Positions 8,113-17,216 of a stretch of DNA of 18,112 nt are shown in pieces. Made by a program: the position numbers and the translations under genes. Origin of the DNA: Allomyces macrogynus ATCC 38327 (lineage: Eukaryota > Blastocladiomycota > Blastocladiomycetes > Blastocladiales > Blastocladiaceae); assembly GCA_000151295.1 (NCBI GenBank), contig GG745371.1, positions 438,340 to 456,451 of the forward strand, read 5' to 3'. The notes below the pieces were generated by a model. It saw nothing but the letters and a program-made list of their open reading frames with translations. It was not told where the DNA came from and made no database searches. How positions within the stretch are numbered: the first letter of the stretch is position 1; each line of letters opens with the position of its first letter.

Positions 8113-10477
8113 TTAGAACCGCACCGGCGGCACGCGCACGGGCACGTCCTCCTTGGTCACCTGGCGCGCCCTGAGCAGGACATCGTACACCATTTTCGGC
8201 GTGACCACCGAGTCCTGCTTGTAGTCCGGGTGCGCCATGTACTGCTGCCGCAGCCAATTCGCGTTCGTCGCGACTTTCCCCGCGGCGCGGTCAGCAATCA
8301 GCTGCAAGTACGCGTCCACGCGCGTGCGCACGTCGACCGGCACCTCAAGCGTATCCAGGAACATGCGCACGAGCGGGACCAGACCGATAACGCCCACCGA
8401 ATTGCCATTGATGATCTCGTCCATCGACAGCAACGACCAAGTCGCGGGCGCCGAGTCGCCATCGACCGACGCCGGGCTCGGCGACCGCGGCGGGGACGAC
8501 GTGACCGATGCGGCAGCGGAGGCGGCAGACGCGGCAGTGGACGCCGTCTCGACCAGCCGGCGCAGAGGAGAGTTGGACCGCGACCGCGGCGCAAACGTCG
8601 CGCATCCGGGACAGTCGTCAGACGGGACCGGGACGGGGGAAGTGCCGTTCTTGGCCAGTGCCGATGCCGGGCGCACCGGCGCGTTGTCCTCGTCGTCACT
8701 CGTTGCGCGCGACGCATCCCCTTCGGCCTTGCACGATCGGCGACAACACTCGGCGGCCGCCGCGGGCGCGTTGCGCGCCGGGTCGTAGACCCCGGCATGC
8801 CGGAACCAAAACTTGCCCGTGAGCACGGCGTCGCGCTGCTGCGCGGTCTGCATGTTCTTATCGACGAGCGAGAGGGGCAGGTACAAGTCCAAGTCGAGGC
8901 ACAGGATCACGCGCGAGAGCAGGACAATGAACACGGAAAACGCGGCATTCTCGAAGTCCGTCAATTGCGCTTCCATCGACCGGAACTCCACGCGCCAGCC
9001 CAAGTCCGGGTGCGCCGTAGGCGGCGGCTTGAATCGCATCGTTTGCCAATTCGTCGACTGGATGTTTTCGAAATGGTCCATGGCGACCGAGTCGTCCTGG
9101 TCGAGCAACTCGCGGTAGAGCACGAGCGGGTCGCGAATGAACAGGTGCGCCAAGTGTCGCGCGAGCAATGGGTCGACCCCGTCCTTGCGCAGACGTGCTT
9201 CAATGTCGGCATCGATCACGAGGTCGATATCGTTGTACCGCGCATCGGCCGTCGTCGAAAGGTACGTCGAAATACTGTCGTACCGCGATTTCGGGATCCG
9301 ACGCGGCGTGACTTGCGTCGGCACGTACGCCTTGCCGTCCCACGCCGAGACCGTGTAGGGCGTTGGCGGCGCGAGCCCGCGTTCCGCGGGCGTGCGGTCA
9401 TCGACGGCGCCCGCAATCACATTCCACCGACAATCCACGTCAGCGAGGTACCCGCGGAACACGGGCGATGCGGCGGTCAGCGCGAGCATGATCGGTGCGA
9501 CGACGCCCAACTGGTCGTAGAGCCGACGCGCCTCGCACATGTGCGACGCCTGTAATGTCAATTGCAAGCATGAGCACCCCATCCCGAAACACATGCAGTC
9601 CATGTAAATTTGGTTTTCGGCCGTCGCGGGTGGACAGATGCCGTCGGGCGATTTCCCGTACACGCCCGCAGCGGCAACCACCGGGTCGCGGAACGGCGAG
9701 GGGGTCTTGACGTCGCGGTAAATCGGCAAGTTGATGGCGACTTTTGACCCGCGCCGCTCACGAATGTTTTGTGTGAGCGTACGGAACCGCGGGTGCGGGT
9801 TGATCGCCGCGTCCGGGGATAAACAGCGACGTGATGCCGGGCGCCGCGTTTGCACGGACCGCGTCGGTCGACATGTCGACGTGCGGCGTCAAAAAGGGCG
9901 CGCCGTCGCGCGACCCGAGACGCGGGAAGACGGTGATCGACGCGAGGAACTCGTTGTCGAGCAAGAGCTTTTCTGCGGTATGCCGACGCAAACGCATGTT
10001 TTCCTCCACCTTGAGCAGCTCCACGGCTTGCAGGCCGTACGGGAGGCCGGGCGTGCCTTCGAGCATGTACCGCGCGTACTCGGGGCGCCACAAAAGGTCG
10101 ACGTGGCGGCTGCAGACGGTGGACGGATCGGGGGGTCGCGTATGATCAGATCGAAATCATGCAAAGCCGCCCAGATCAGAGGTAAAACCCAAAGAAAAGA
10201 TAACGCACTTGTGCTTGATCGCCTCCTCCTCGTCGCGCATCAGTTCCGTCAGCACGTCGTACCCGCGAAGCGACAGCGTCGCGTTCTTGCTCGCCTGGTC
10301 AAAGTGCACGAGCATGTACTCGACCTCGTCGCCCCATTTCAAAGCACCGCGGCGACCGACACACTTATTGGCGTGGTAGGTGGCGAGGAATTGCTGAATG
10401 CCGTGCGTACGCACGTGGTGCGCGTACTTGCGCGCGTCGGACCACGGCAAAGGCGTGCCTTGCGAGAGGAGACCCAT
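8113..10477 (-). CDS. GCLC/GSH1: Glutamate-cysteine ligase catalytic subunit, with an apparent +1 frame break
   Basis: Catalyses ATP-dependent joining of L-glutamate gamma-carboxyl to L-cysteine, the first and rate-limiting step of glutathione synthesis, in the cytosol. Exons are 10209-10477 and 8113-10109. The intron is 10110-10208 (99 nt, GTGCGT..CAG). The product would be 754 residues if one base at 9815-9817 is skipped. Eukaryotic GCL landmarks: N-terminus MGLLSQGTPLPW (1-12), KWGDEVEY (47-54), LWRPEYARYMLEGTPG (96-111), INPHPRFRTLTQNIRERRG (from 192), then MDCMCFGMGCSCLQLT, DVDCRWNVIAGAVDDRT, DHFENIQSTNWQTMRFKPPP, VEFRSMEAQLTDFEN and HPDYKQDSV. Odd points: the frame changes between Ile187 and Asp189 at a run of four C with no splice sites. 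Also, a Ser/Pro/Ala-rich insertion of about 118 residues (about 529-646) sits where human GCLC has a short loop. Start 10477 has ideal context (accATGg). The identification is secure; intactness is not. Confidence 0.92.
9815..9818 (-). other. Frame break in glutamate-cysteine ligase (C4 run)
   Basis: On the coding strand, TTT ATC is followed by C CCG GAC instead of CCG GAC. Upstream conserved sequence (SLFIP) and downstream conserved sequence (DAAINPHPRF) are adjacent in the family with nothing between them, so exactly one extra C accounts for the change. No GT or AG pair allows an intron here. Causes to consider are a sequencing or assembly indel, a mutated allele or, less likely, +1 ribosomal frameshifting at CCC-C. 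Confidence 0.85.
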
Positions 10478-12016
10478 GGTTTGCGAAGACGAGTAGAGGT
10501 GTGTGGGAGCACAGCGAGAGAGAAGAGAGCGCGGCGACGGCAGCGACGGGCAGGCTTACGAAGCGAGCGCCTTCAGTCGCAAGAGACTCGCGTACGAGCG
10601 CGGATAGACGGGAACGCGCGCGCGGGCACGAGGAACAGTCACGGCACGTTCCGGTTCGCGATCGCAACCTGAAATGAACGAGATGGCGTGCAGAGCAGCC
10701 GACGTAAGTCACCGCCGTCGTCACCGTGCGGCCGGCTGGACGCCATTGCGTTGCACACCACCATCGATGGCGCGCGGTTGCGTGCTTGCATGGCGGCCGG
10801 CACGCTGCGCTGCTGGCCCCACTGCAGCAGGCGCACGGTCCGCGCAGATCCACGATGAGCGTGTTGGTTGCGCCGTGCTCGATGACCACCACCATTGAGA
10901 GCAAAGACTGGCAGTGCTGGCAAGCACGACCACAACCACGGGCGGCAGCTTGCACCAACCACATCATCCCATCCCCGCCACCCGTGGTCGCCAAACACAG
11001 CATAGGCCGCTCGCTGCATACATGGTCCCGACATACACTGGGCACCGGCACGCCGCTTGCAGCCGAGACAAGTGAAACCAACGGACCTTGCCACAGCGAG
11101 CGAAATGGCGCGGTCGTAAACGATCGGGACAAGACGAGCAAGGGCACAGGTACGGATCGGATCAGATCGTGCGGGCCGTCGTCGGCAGATCCGGGTCGAG
11201 CGAGGTCGAGAAACAAGTGAGGCGCGCACGGTCGCTACTGAGGGTAACGGCGGGCAACAGCAGCAGCAGCGTGCGTGAGCCGCGCGGCAGGGTCTTTGCC
11301 GGGTCGAGTCTTGGTCTGGTTCGGGTCAGGGCGGCTGAAAAGCCGATGGAGAACGCAGCAAGTGGGCAGCGAAAGAGCGAGGAGCGGAGACGACGAGCAG
11401 CAGCAGCAAGCAGGAGAGAGAGAAGACGAGGAGCGTGCGACACGGCGGGCCGCAGTGCGCGGGACCGAGGATAAATCATATCGTTTGGGTCAGCGCGGCG
11501 TGCGTTGCCGTCAGCAGCAGCCAAATGGTCCTTGGTGTCGGGCGTGATCGCTGACAAACACACCCACCTGGAACTGGACCGTGCGCGCCTCGACCACGTC
11601 TCGCGTGGGCCCGCTCTCGTTGAGAAAAATATTTCATTTTCGGCCTTTGGTATTTGCTCGCGTCTCGCACCCGGCCAAAGTGTCAATTTTTCACCGTCTT
11701 TTCCGGTTCTGGTTCGCTTCTGGGCTCTTTTCGACCCTGTGGCGACCGGCCCGAGAGTGGCGCCCCTGCCAACCGTAACAAATCTCGCAGCCGTCCTTGC
11801 ATGCAAACGCTCGCCACGCTTGGGGCCGCTTTCGTAAATCCTGACGCGTGCTGACTTTGCTATCGTGCGACCTCTGTCAGACTCTCCCGCCAGGAAGATC
11901 CGCTTCGAGGTGACACGAACGGGCAACACGTTTTCTCTCTTCTCTTCACCAAATCGAGGTAAAAAATCCTGTATTGGCGAGAGCGTGCGTGATACATCGC
12001 AAAAAAGTGTCGCTGC
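10478..12016. other. 1.5 kb without a convincing gene, upstream of glutamate-cysteine ligase
   Basis: It lies between the PDI stop (right) and the GCL start (left), both genes on the minus strand. The 60 nt next to the GCL start is C/T-rich on the coding strand (about 10490-10525). A second pyrimidine-rich tract on the same strand lies at about 11375-11435. Both resemble fungal core promoter or 5' UTR tracts. An A/T patch is at about 11624-11640. The longest frame is a 255-codon minus-strand one (11162-11929). It is Arg/Ser/Leu-rich, with no recognisable domain, and is probably chance. The end near 12016 would be the PDI 3' UTR. Confidence 0.45.
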
Positions 12017-13219
12017 CTACAGCTCGTCGTGCGCCGCGTCGGGCGACGGTGCGGTGGTCGACTTGGCCGCCTTGGTCTTCTTGGTCTTGGTCTGGGTCGC
12101 CTTGGTCTTGGTCTTGGACTTGCTCTTCGTCGTCGTGGTCGACGCGCCCTCGTTGGTCTTCTCGACCTTGCCCGCCGTCTTCTTGCCCGGCTTCTTGCCC
12201 GGTTTCCTCTTGTTGCGCTTCTTCTCTGGCAACGCATACTGGTCCAAGAACGCGACGAGCGGCTTGGCCTTGACCTCGCCGTCATACACGACCGGCACCG
12301 CGCCCTCACCGACGGGCACGACCACGAGAGCAGCCTTGTCGTTGGGCACGGCAAAGTCGGCGTAGACGGAGTCCGATGCCGATTCGCTCGAGACGTCGCC
12401 GATCAGGAGGCGGTCGCGGTACTTGATGGCCAGCGACTTGACGAGCGGCGTCGTTGCCTTGCGGCCCTTGGACGGCGGCTTGATGACGAGCACTTTCGGG
12501 AGGGTGGTGTTCTGGGTGGAGTAGAAGGCGTCGAGCGTGGACCCGGCCTTGCGGCCAATCGAGACGACGCGGTTCGGGATTTTCGAGGTGGTGAATTTGA
12601 TGATTGCGGCGGTGGTGCGCTCGCCCTGGTACTCTGTTCAGCGTGACCGCGGGCAGTTCCAGGTCAGTGGCGAATGGGATCACGAATCGCAGCGATCACA
12701 ACGACACCGCGAGGCAACCACCACCACACGACCACGTACCCACGGGAATGCGCTTGCCCGACTTGGGACTCGTGTAGAACACCTTCACGACGGGGAACCC
12801 CTGGATACCCTGCTCTGCGCAGAGCGTTTTTTCGACGTCGCAGTTGACGGCCGAGACGCGCACGAGACTCGATCGCAGCTTGGTCGCGGCCTTGGCATAT
12901 TCGGGCGCAAGTTGCTTACAGTAGCCGCACCAAGGCGCATAGAACTTGACGACGTGCGTCGTCTGTCATGGTCGATGAACAGTTTGGTCAGGTACTGCTG
13001 GAATCGGATCGCGAGCACGTGCCCCAAAGGGTGGAGAAGACTGACCTCGGCGTCGAGAACGTTGGTGCGGAACGAGGCGGCCGTGAGTTCGGGCACCTTG
13101 GCCCCAGAAAAGAGACTGTCGGCAGCCAAGGCGACGGCCGGCGCGAGCAGGGCGAGGACGAGAACGGCAGCGACCAGGCGCCACGGCGCGGCGGGCGCGC
13201 GGCGGGTCGTCGGCATCAT
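12017..13219 (-). CDS. ER protein disulfide isomerase, Mpd1-like, with HDEL signal, 3 exons
   Basis: Forms and rearranges disulfide bonds in proteins entering the ER. Exons on the minus strand: 13046-13219, 12740-12962 and 12017-12633. The introns are 83 and 106 nt (donors GTCAGT, GTACGT; acceptor CAG for both). The product is 337 residues. The signal peptide is 1 to about 32 (hydrophobic core LVAAVLVLALLAPAVALA). One thioredoxin domain has KFYAPWCGYCKQLAP (64-78), giving active-site C70-G-Y-C73, and the cis-proline P115 in GIQGFPV. A second domain (about 134-265) lacks a CxxC and may be a redox-inactive thioredoxin fold. The tail (about 270-333) is Lys/Thr-rich with repeated KTK units. The last four residues are HDEL, the ER retrieval signal. 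Size and single CxxC suit yeast Mpd1-type PDIs. The start has two consecutive ATGs; the first has A at -3. The assignment is firm at family level; the exact orthologue is not certain. Confidence 0.92.
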
Positions 13220-14109
13220 GATCGTGGTCGTGGCTATTGTGGTCGCGATGGTCGTGGTTTGCAGCTGTTGTCGTGTCGAAGATGGTAGTCGTGGATCACA
13301 CGCAGCGAGAGAGGTGCAACAGTTGGGCTCCACCGTGGATGAATCGCGCCGGATCGCGTGCATTGGCGTGCCACGTGGCGCGGCGTGCTCAGGTGGATCG
13401 GCGTGGCAGGGAGGTGAGTCAGCACCAGAAGGTGGAAGCGTCCTACGCCAAACGCGACGAACGCCGGTCTGGATCAGGGCAGTGCCTCGCATGTAGCCGC
13501 CCGGGCCCGCCGGCTCGTCGGCAGCCGGCAGGCACCTCGGCGCGATGCACCACGATGCTCCGTCGCCACGACAGACGGACGGACGGACGCCGGACGACCG
13601 ACGCGGCGCGACGGGCCATCCGCCACACACCGGCACACGGCAGGGCACGCGCGTCCTTGGCGGGGTTAGGGCTGTCTCAGCGTGCGGCACCACCACCGCG
13701 AAGGGGATTTCCGGGGGCTCCTCCTCTCGCTTCTTTGGTTCCTTGCCCTTGGTCGCGCGCCCGTCTCGTCCGCCACCGCTCCTCTCTTCACAGACGCGAC
13801 CGGCCCGAAGCGCGCCCGCAACGTTCTGTTCCTCCATCTTGCCCCGCCTCACTCGCACCGCGACACCGGATTGGAACCGAGGATTTCGGCTTTGGCTGTC
13901 ACCGCCGCGCACGACGTCCCTCGGCTGCAACGCAACGCGCGCGACACGACGCGACCATCTTGTCGGCTGTTCGTTGACGGGGGGTGACGCGGCCGGCCCC
14001 ACGAATCGTCCGCACGCGCGGCCGAGCCCGTCCGTCGTCCCTGCCGGTTGTCTTTGCTCGCCTTTGCCCGCCCGCGCCCTCGAACAGCGCCTGCCGCTCA
14101 GCGACGACC
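13220..14109. other. Divergent intergenic region between PDI and the telobox gene
   Basis: About 890 nt separate divergent start codons. No TATA motif is seen. The plus strand is C/T-rich at about 13705-13790 and 13840-13860, suiting a plus-strand core promoter for the telobox gene. Open frames on both strands are Arg-rich, overlapping and unsupported. Confidence 0.5.
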
Positions 14110-16651
14110 ATGCCTCTGCCGTCTGCTCCTGCTCCTGCCGCTGCCGCACCGGCTGCTGCCACGCGCACGTTCGCTCCATTGACCTCGACGACGAACGCAC
14201 GACCTGGCGCAATGCCCGCGGCCGCGCCTCCTCGTCGTACCGATTCGACCTCCTCTTCGTCGTCGTCGACATCGTCCTCCTCGAGCGCTCCCGCCATGCC
14301 CGCTGCGCCGCACCCGACTGGCCCCTCTCCACCGCCGCCATCCACAACGACCGCTCCACTTCAGCCCGTCCTGCCGGAACTGCGCGCCAAACGCACCAAG
14401 AACGCGGCACGCAACGGCGAGCGGCGCCCACGTCGGCGGTGGGGGCAGCACGAGATTGATTCGCTGATCCAGGGTGTGCAAAAGGTGTGGTTTTGTTTTC
14501 GTTTTCGGTGTGTCATGATGGCAACCGACGAACTGACTGTGTTGGGCATACTGTTCTCTCTCATTGACAGCATGGGATTGGCGCGTGGGCCACGATTGCT
14601 GCCGACCCGGACCTCGTCTTTGATGCGTGCCGGACGTGTACGTTCTTTGGTCTTGTTTTGAAGGGCTCGCAGCGATGGATCGGATTACTGACTGACCGCC
14701 CCATCTCAACTGCGTCCAGCCCTCGACATGAAGGACAAGTGGCGCGTGCTCACGTCGCGCCGCGCCAAGTCGGCGCCCGACTTGCCCATTGATCTGGCCT
14801 CGCTGAAGCGCGCCGTCAACCCGCGGTGGGCGCAGGACTCGACGCGCAAGAAGATTGCCAGTAAGATCGGCGCACGCCGGGGTAGCAGTACTGCCGCGAC
14901 CGGGGCTCATGACTCGAGTACAGCAAACGAAAACTCGACCGCGACGACGAGCACCGACGATACGGCTTCAGCGACCTCGAGCGGGTCGTCCGGTAGTGAC
15001 CATCACGACGGTGACCACGAGCTGCATAGGCCGCTCCCGCCGCCGCCGCCGCCGCCGCTAGCGCCACGCGCAAATAAACGCAAGCGCGCCGCGTCGCCCG
15101 CGCCTACCGCGGCAGACAGCGCCGTCGTCGTGGCCTCGCCCAAACCCGTCGCGCAACCCGTCATCAGATACGCCGCGACGCGCGGGCCCTACACGCACGA
15201 CCAGACCGGGCCCATTATCCACGTCGACGCTGCGCTCTGCTGGCCCGACAAGTCGCACATTGCCACACCACCACCACCGCAGCCCGTCACGACCAACTTT
15301 ACGCGGCCACCCTCCCCGCTCCCGCCCGACCCGGCGCGCTTTCCCTTCATGCCACTGTCCCTCCTCACACCGCAGCACCTGATCCGCGGCCAGCCCGTCG
15401 CCATCCCGTCCCCATTCGACCCGGGCACGTTCTGGTTCGGCACCGCGCGGCCTCCCCAGCCTCCCGATCCGGCGCCAGTGATGATGCAGATCGACCGGCT
15501 CCAGTGTTTCCCGTTTGGCCGCGAAACCACGTCGCCCACGTCGGTCTCGCCGTCGGCCATCGACTTCCCGTGTTTCCCGACCACGTTGTGCGCGCCCGAA
15601 TGGACGCACCCGTCGCTCGTGATTCCGCGGCCGTTCCCGCCGGCCGCCACCGCCACCGAGGTCCCGCTCCCCCCACCGCCCCCCGCGCTCGTCGCGTGCC
15701 TGCTGGACGTGATGGCACGCACTCGGTCGATCACGAGCCACTACTGGCACACGCGGTACGCGCGCGACGTGGAAGTGCGTGGGATCTTGGCAAAGATCGA
15801 GCGCCGGATGAACCGCGCGACTGTGGCGTTTGCCTCGGCCGGGGACTACGGCGCCGAATCGGCCGCGTGGGTCGCGCGGTGCACACGCGAATCGAATGAT
15901 GATCGTGACTACACCGACCATTTACCACTGTCGGCGTCCTCGGCGGCGGCGGGACGTGCACCCGGACGTGCCCAAGGAGTTTGTCTACCACCAGGATTTT
16001 TTCAATTCGCGGTATAGTCCGCACGAGGGCGCGCGGTTCCGCGCGACCGCGTTGGCGCGGTACGTCTACCGCGGCCGTGGGGCCACGCATTTACCGGAAG
16101 CCCCGCGCGAGGCCGAATTGGCCGTCCGGGAAGCGCAAATGGGGAATCGCGGCGCGTGGCTCTACGGCAACCGCAACACGCATGGGATCCCCATCATAGA
16201 CGCGCACGAGCTCGCGCACGCGGCGGCCGCACTCGATCCGGCGACGCGTGAGGCCGCGCTCGCGTTACTCGCACACCGCGCGTTCGGGCAAGTGTTGTGG
16301 TTTGCCTGGTTGCACGAGGAACTGCATACACTGTTTGCCCGGTACCCGCCGTTGCCGGCGCGGTCGAATGCAATGGATGATTTTGGTGGGCGGACGCATC
16401 GGGTCATGCCGCATGGCGGGTGGGTGACCTATTCGCATGATGCCTGGTTTGATGAGGTGTGGGGGCAGTTGAGGAGGGGGAAACGGTTCTTGGATGAGGT
16501 CGAGGGGAGACGCAGGCGGAGGGAGGGGAGCGTGGAGAATGACGGGGAGGGGGCGGTCCAGATTGAGCGCGCGCCCAAGAGAGTGGAGCGGCTGTTCTCG
16601 CAGTACCGGTTTCATTGGGTCGGTGAGGACCAGGTGATGCCGTTCCGGTAA
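14110..16651 (+). CDS. Telobox-type single-Myb DNA-binding protein, 3 exons plus a frame discontinuity
   Basis: Exons are 14110-14484, 14571-14637 and 14720-16651. The introns are 86 and 82 nt with ACTGAC branch motifs. The N-terminus (1-85) is Ala/Pro/Ser-rich low complexity. Residues about 108-160 form one Myb/SANT repeat with tryptophans W111, W131 and W155. Its third helix reads LDMKDKWRVL, close to the telobox consensus VDLKDKWRNL of telomere-repeat binding proteins. The likely role is sequence-specific DNA binding in the nucleus, perhaps at telomeric or TTAGGG-like sites (family inference). Downstream are a basic stretch ANKRKRAASP (possible nuclear signal), a poly-Pro run, a long Pro-rich region and a C-terminal region (about 545-790) with many Trp, Tyr and His that I do not recognise. 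The coding frame shifts by one base between about 15871 and 15976. The unspliced, corrected length would be about 790 residues. The start has A at -3. A donor-like GTAAGC overlaps the stop, so further exons cannot be excluded. Confidence 0.75.
15037..15058 (+). repeat. CCG trinucleotide run coding for poly-proline
   Basis: A CCG/CCC run inside exon 3 of the telobox gene encodes an unbroken stretch of seven prolines in the segment RPLPPPPPPPLAP. It may vary in length between strains. Confidence 0.7.
15871..15976 (+). other. Frame discontinuity or cryptic intron in the telobox gene
   Basis: Upstream coding (AGDYGAESAAW) and downstream coding (EFVYHQDFFNSRY) are in different frames. Model A: one extra G near 15951-15953, after GCGGCGGC, with both flanks coding (DYTDHLPLSASSAAA then DVHPDVPKEF). 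Model B: an intron 15871-15976 (106 nt) with a weak GTCGCG donor and an AAG acceptor, which restores the frame exactly but has no CTGAC branch motif near its end. I cannot decide from sequence alone. Confidence 0.6.
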
Positions 16652-17216
16652 GCGAGGGTGGATGCAGGCGTGGACGGGTGGAGGATGTTAGGAGTTTTCT
16701 GGAAAATTGGATCGAACTTGGTCGTGAGACGTTACAGGACGTGTCGTCGTGGGGCCAGGTCGGGCGTTTCCGAATCTGATTTCCGCATTCAATTCGGCTC
16801 TGGTGTCGCTGCAGGACGATGCTTCAAGCGGGCTGATGGAGCTAACTAAGCTCGAACCACGACTTGACACTTTGCTGCGAGACGCGTCTTGGATCTGCCT
16901 TCGACTTTCAAGCTTTCAGTGGAAGTGAACATCAACACATTAATCATTTAATCACGCTCTGACAAGAACGAATGCACCAACCTCATAGACTGACCTCGAC
17001 TCTCCACCGTCCCCGCTCTCTTTGCCTCCAAAACTTGCCGCACTAGGTCTCCAGCGATACCCTGACGCCGCTGTTGCGTGGACGACCGGCGATCACTGCA
17101 CCGTCCGACCCCACCTCGCTCTTGCCACCAACTCGGCTGCCGACCCGTCCCGCCGTTTAATCCCGACTATTCTCGCTCGCCCCGCCCCGGAGCCCGTACA
17201 CCGGCATCCACTCTCC
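16652..17216. other. Intergenic region between the telobox gene and the last gene
   Basis: A 565-nt stretch following the telobox gene stop. It contains the relatively AT-rich patch 16927-16957, and C/T-rich DNA at about 16998-17030 that could be the core promoter of the following gene. If the GTAAGC overlapping the telobox stop is a real donor, part of this region could be intron. No coding region is convincing. Confidence 0.45.

Noticed and set aside
7768..9555. 595-codon plus-strand open frame opposite glutamate-cysteine ligase
   Set aside because: It is an antisense shadow of the GCL coding sequence. The translation is Arg/His/Val-rich and unlike any family, and the minus strand encodes an unmistakable enzyme.
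11162..11929. 255-codon minus-strand open frame in the geneless interval
   Set aside because: No domain or signal, Arg/Ser/Leu-rich, overlaps equally long frames on the other strand; expected by chance at this GC content.
13862..13935. tRNA-like B-box (GGTTCCAATCC on the minus strand)
   Set aside because: The T-stem pairs imperfectly and no acceptor or anticodon arm can be folded around it.
12785..14431. 548-codon minus-strand open frame running through the PDI start and the telobox exon 1
   Set aside because: Only the part encoding the signal peptide and first exon (13046-13219) is supported. The rest is intron, promoter or antisense of the telobox gene.
16645..16870. Extra downstream exon of the telobox gene via the GTAAGC donor at its stop codon
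   Set aside because: No downstream segment with a fitting acceptor gave recognisable or clearly protein-like sequence. Left as a possibility in that gene's entry.
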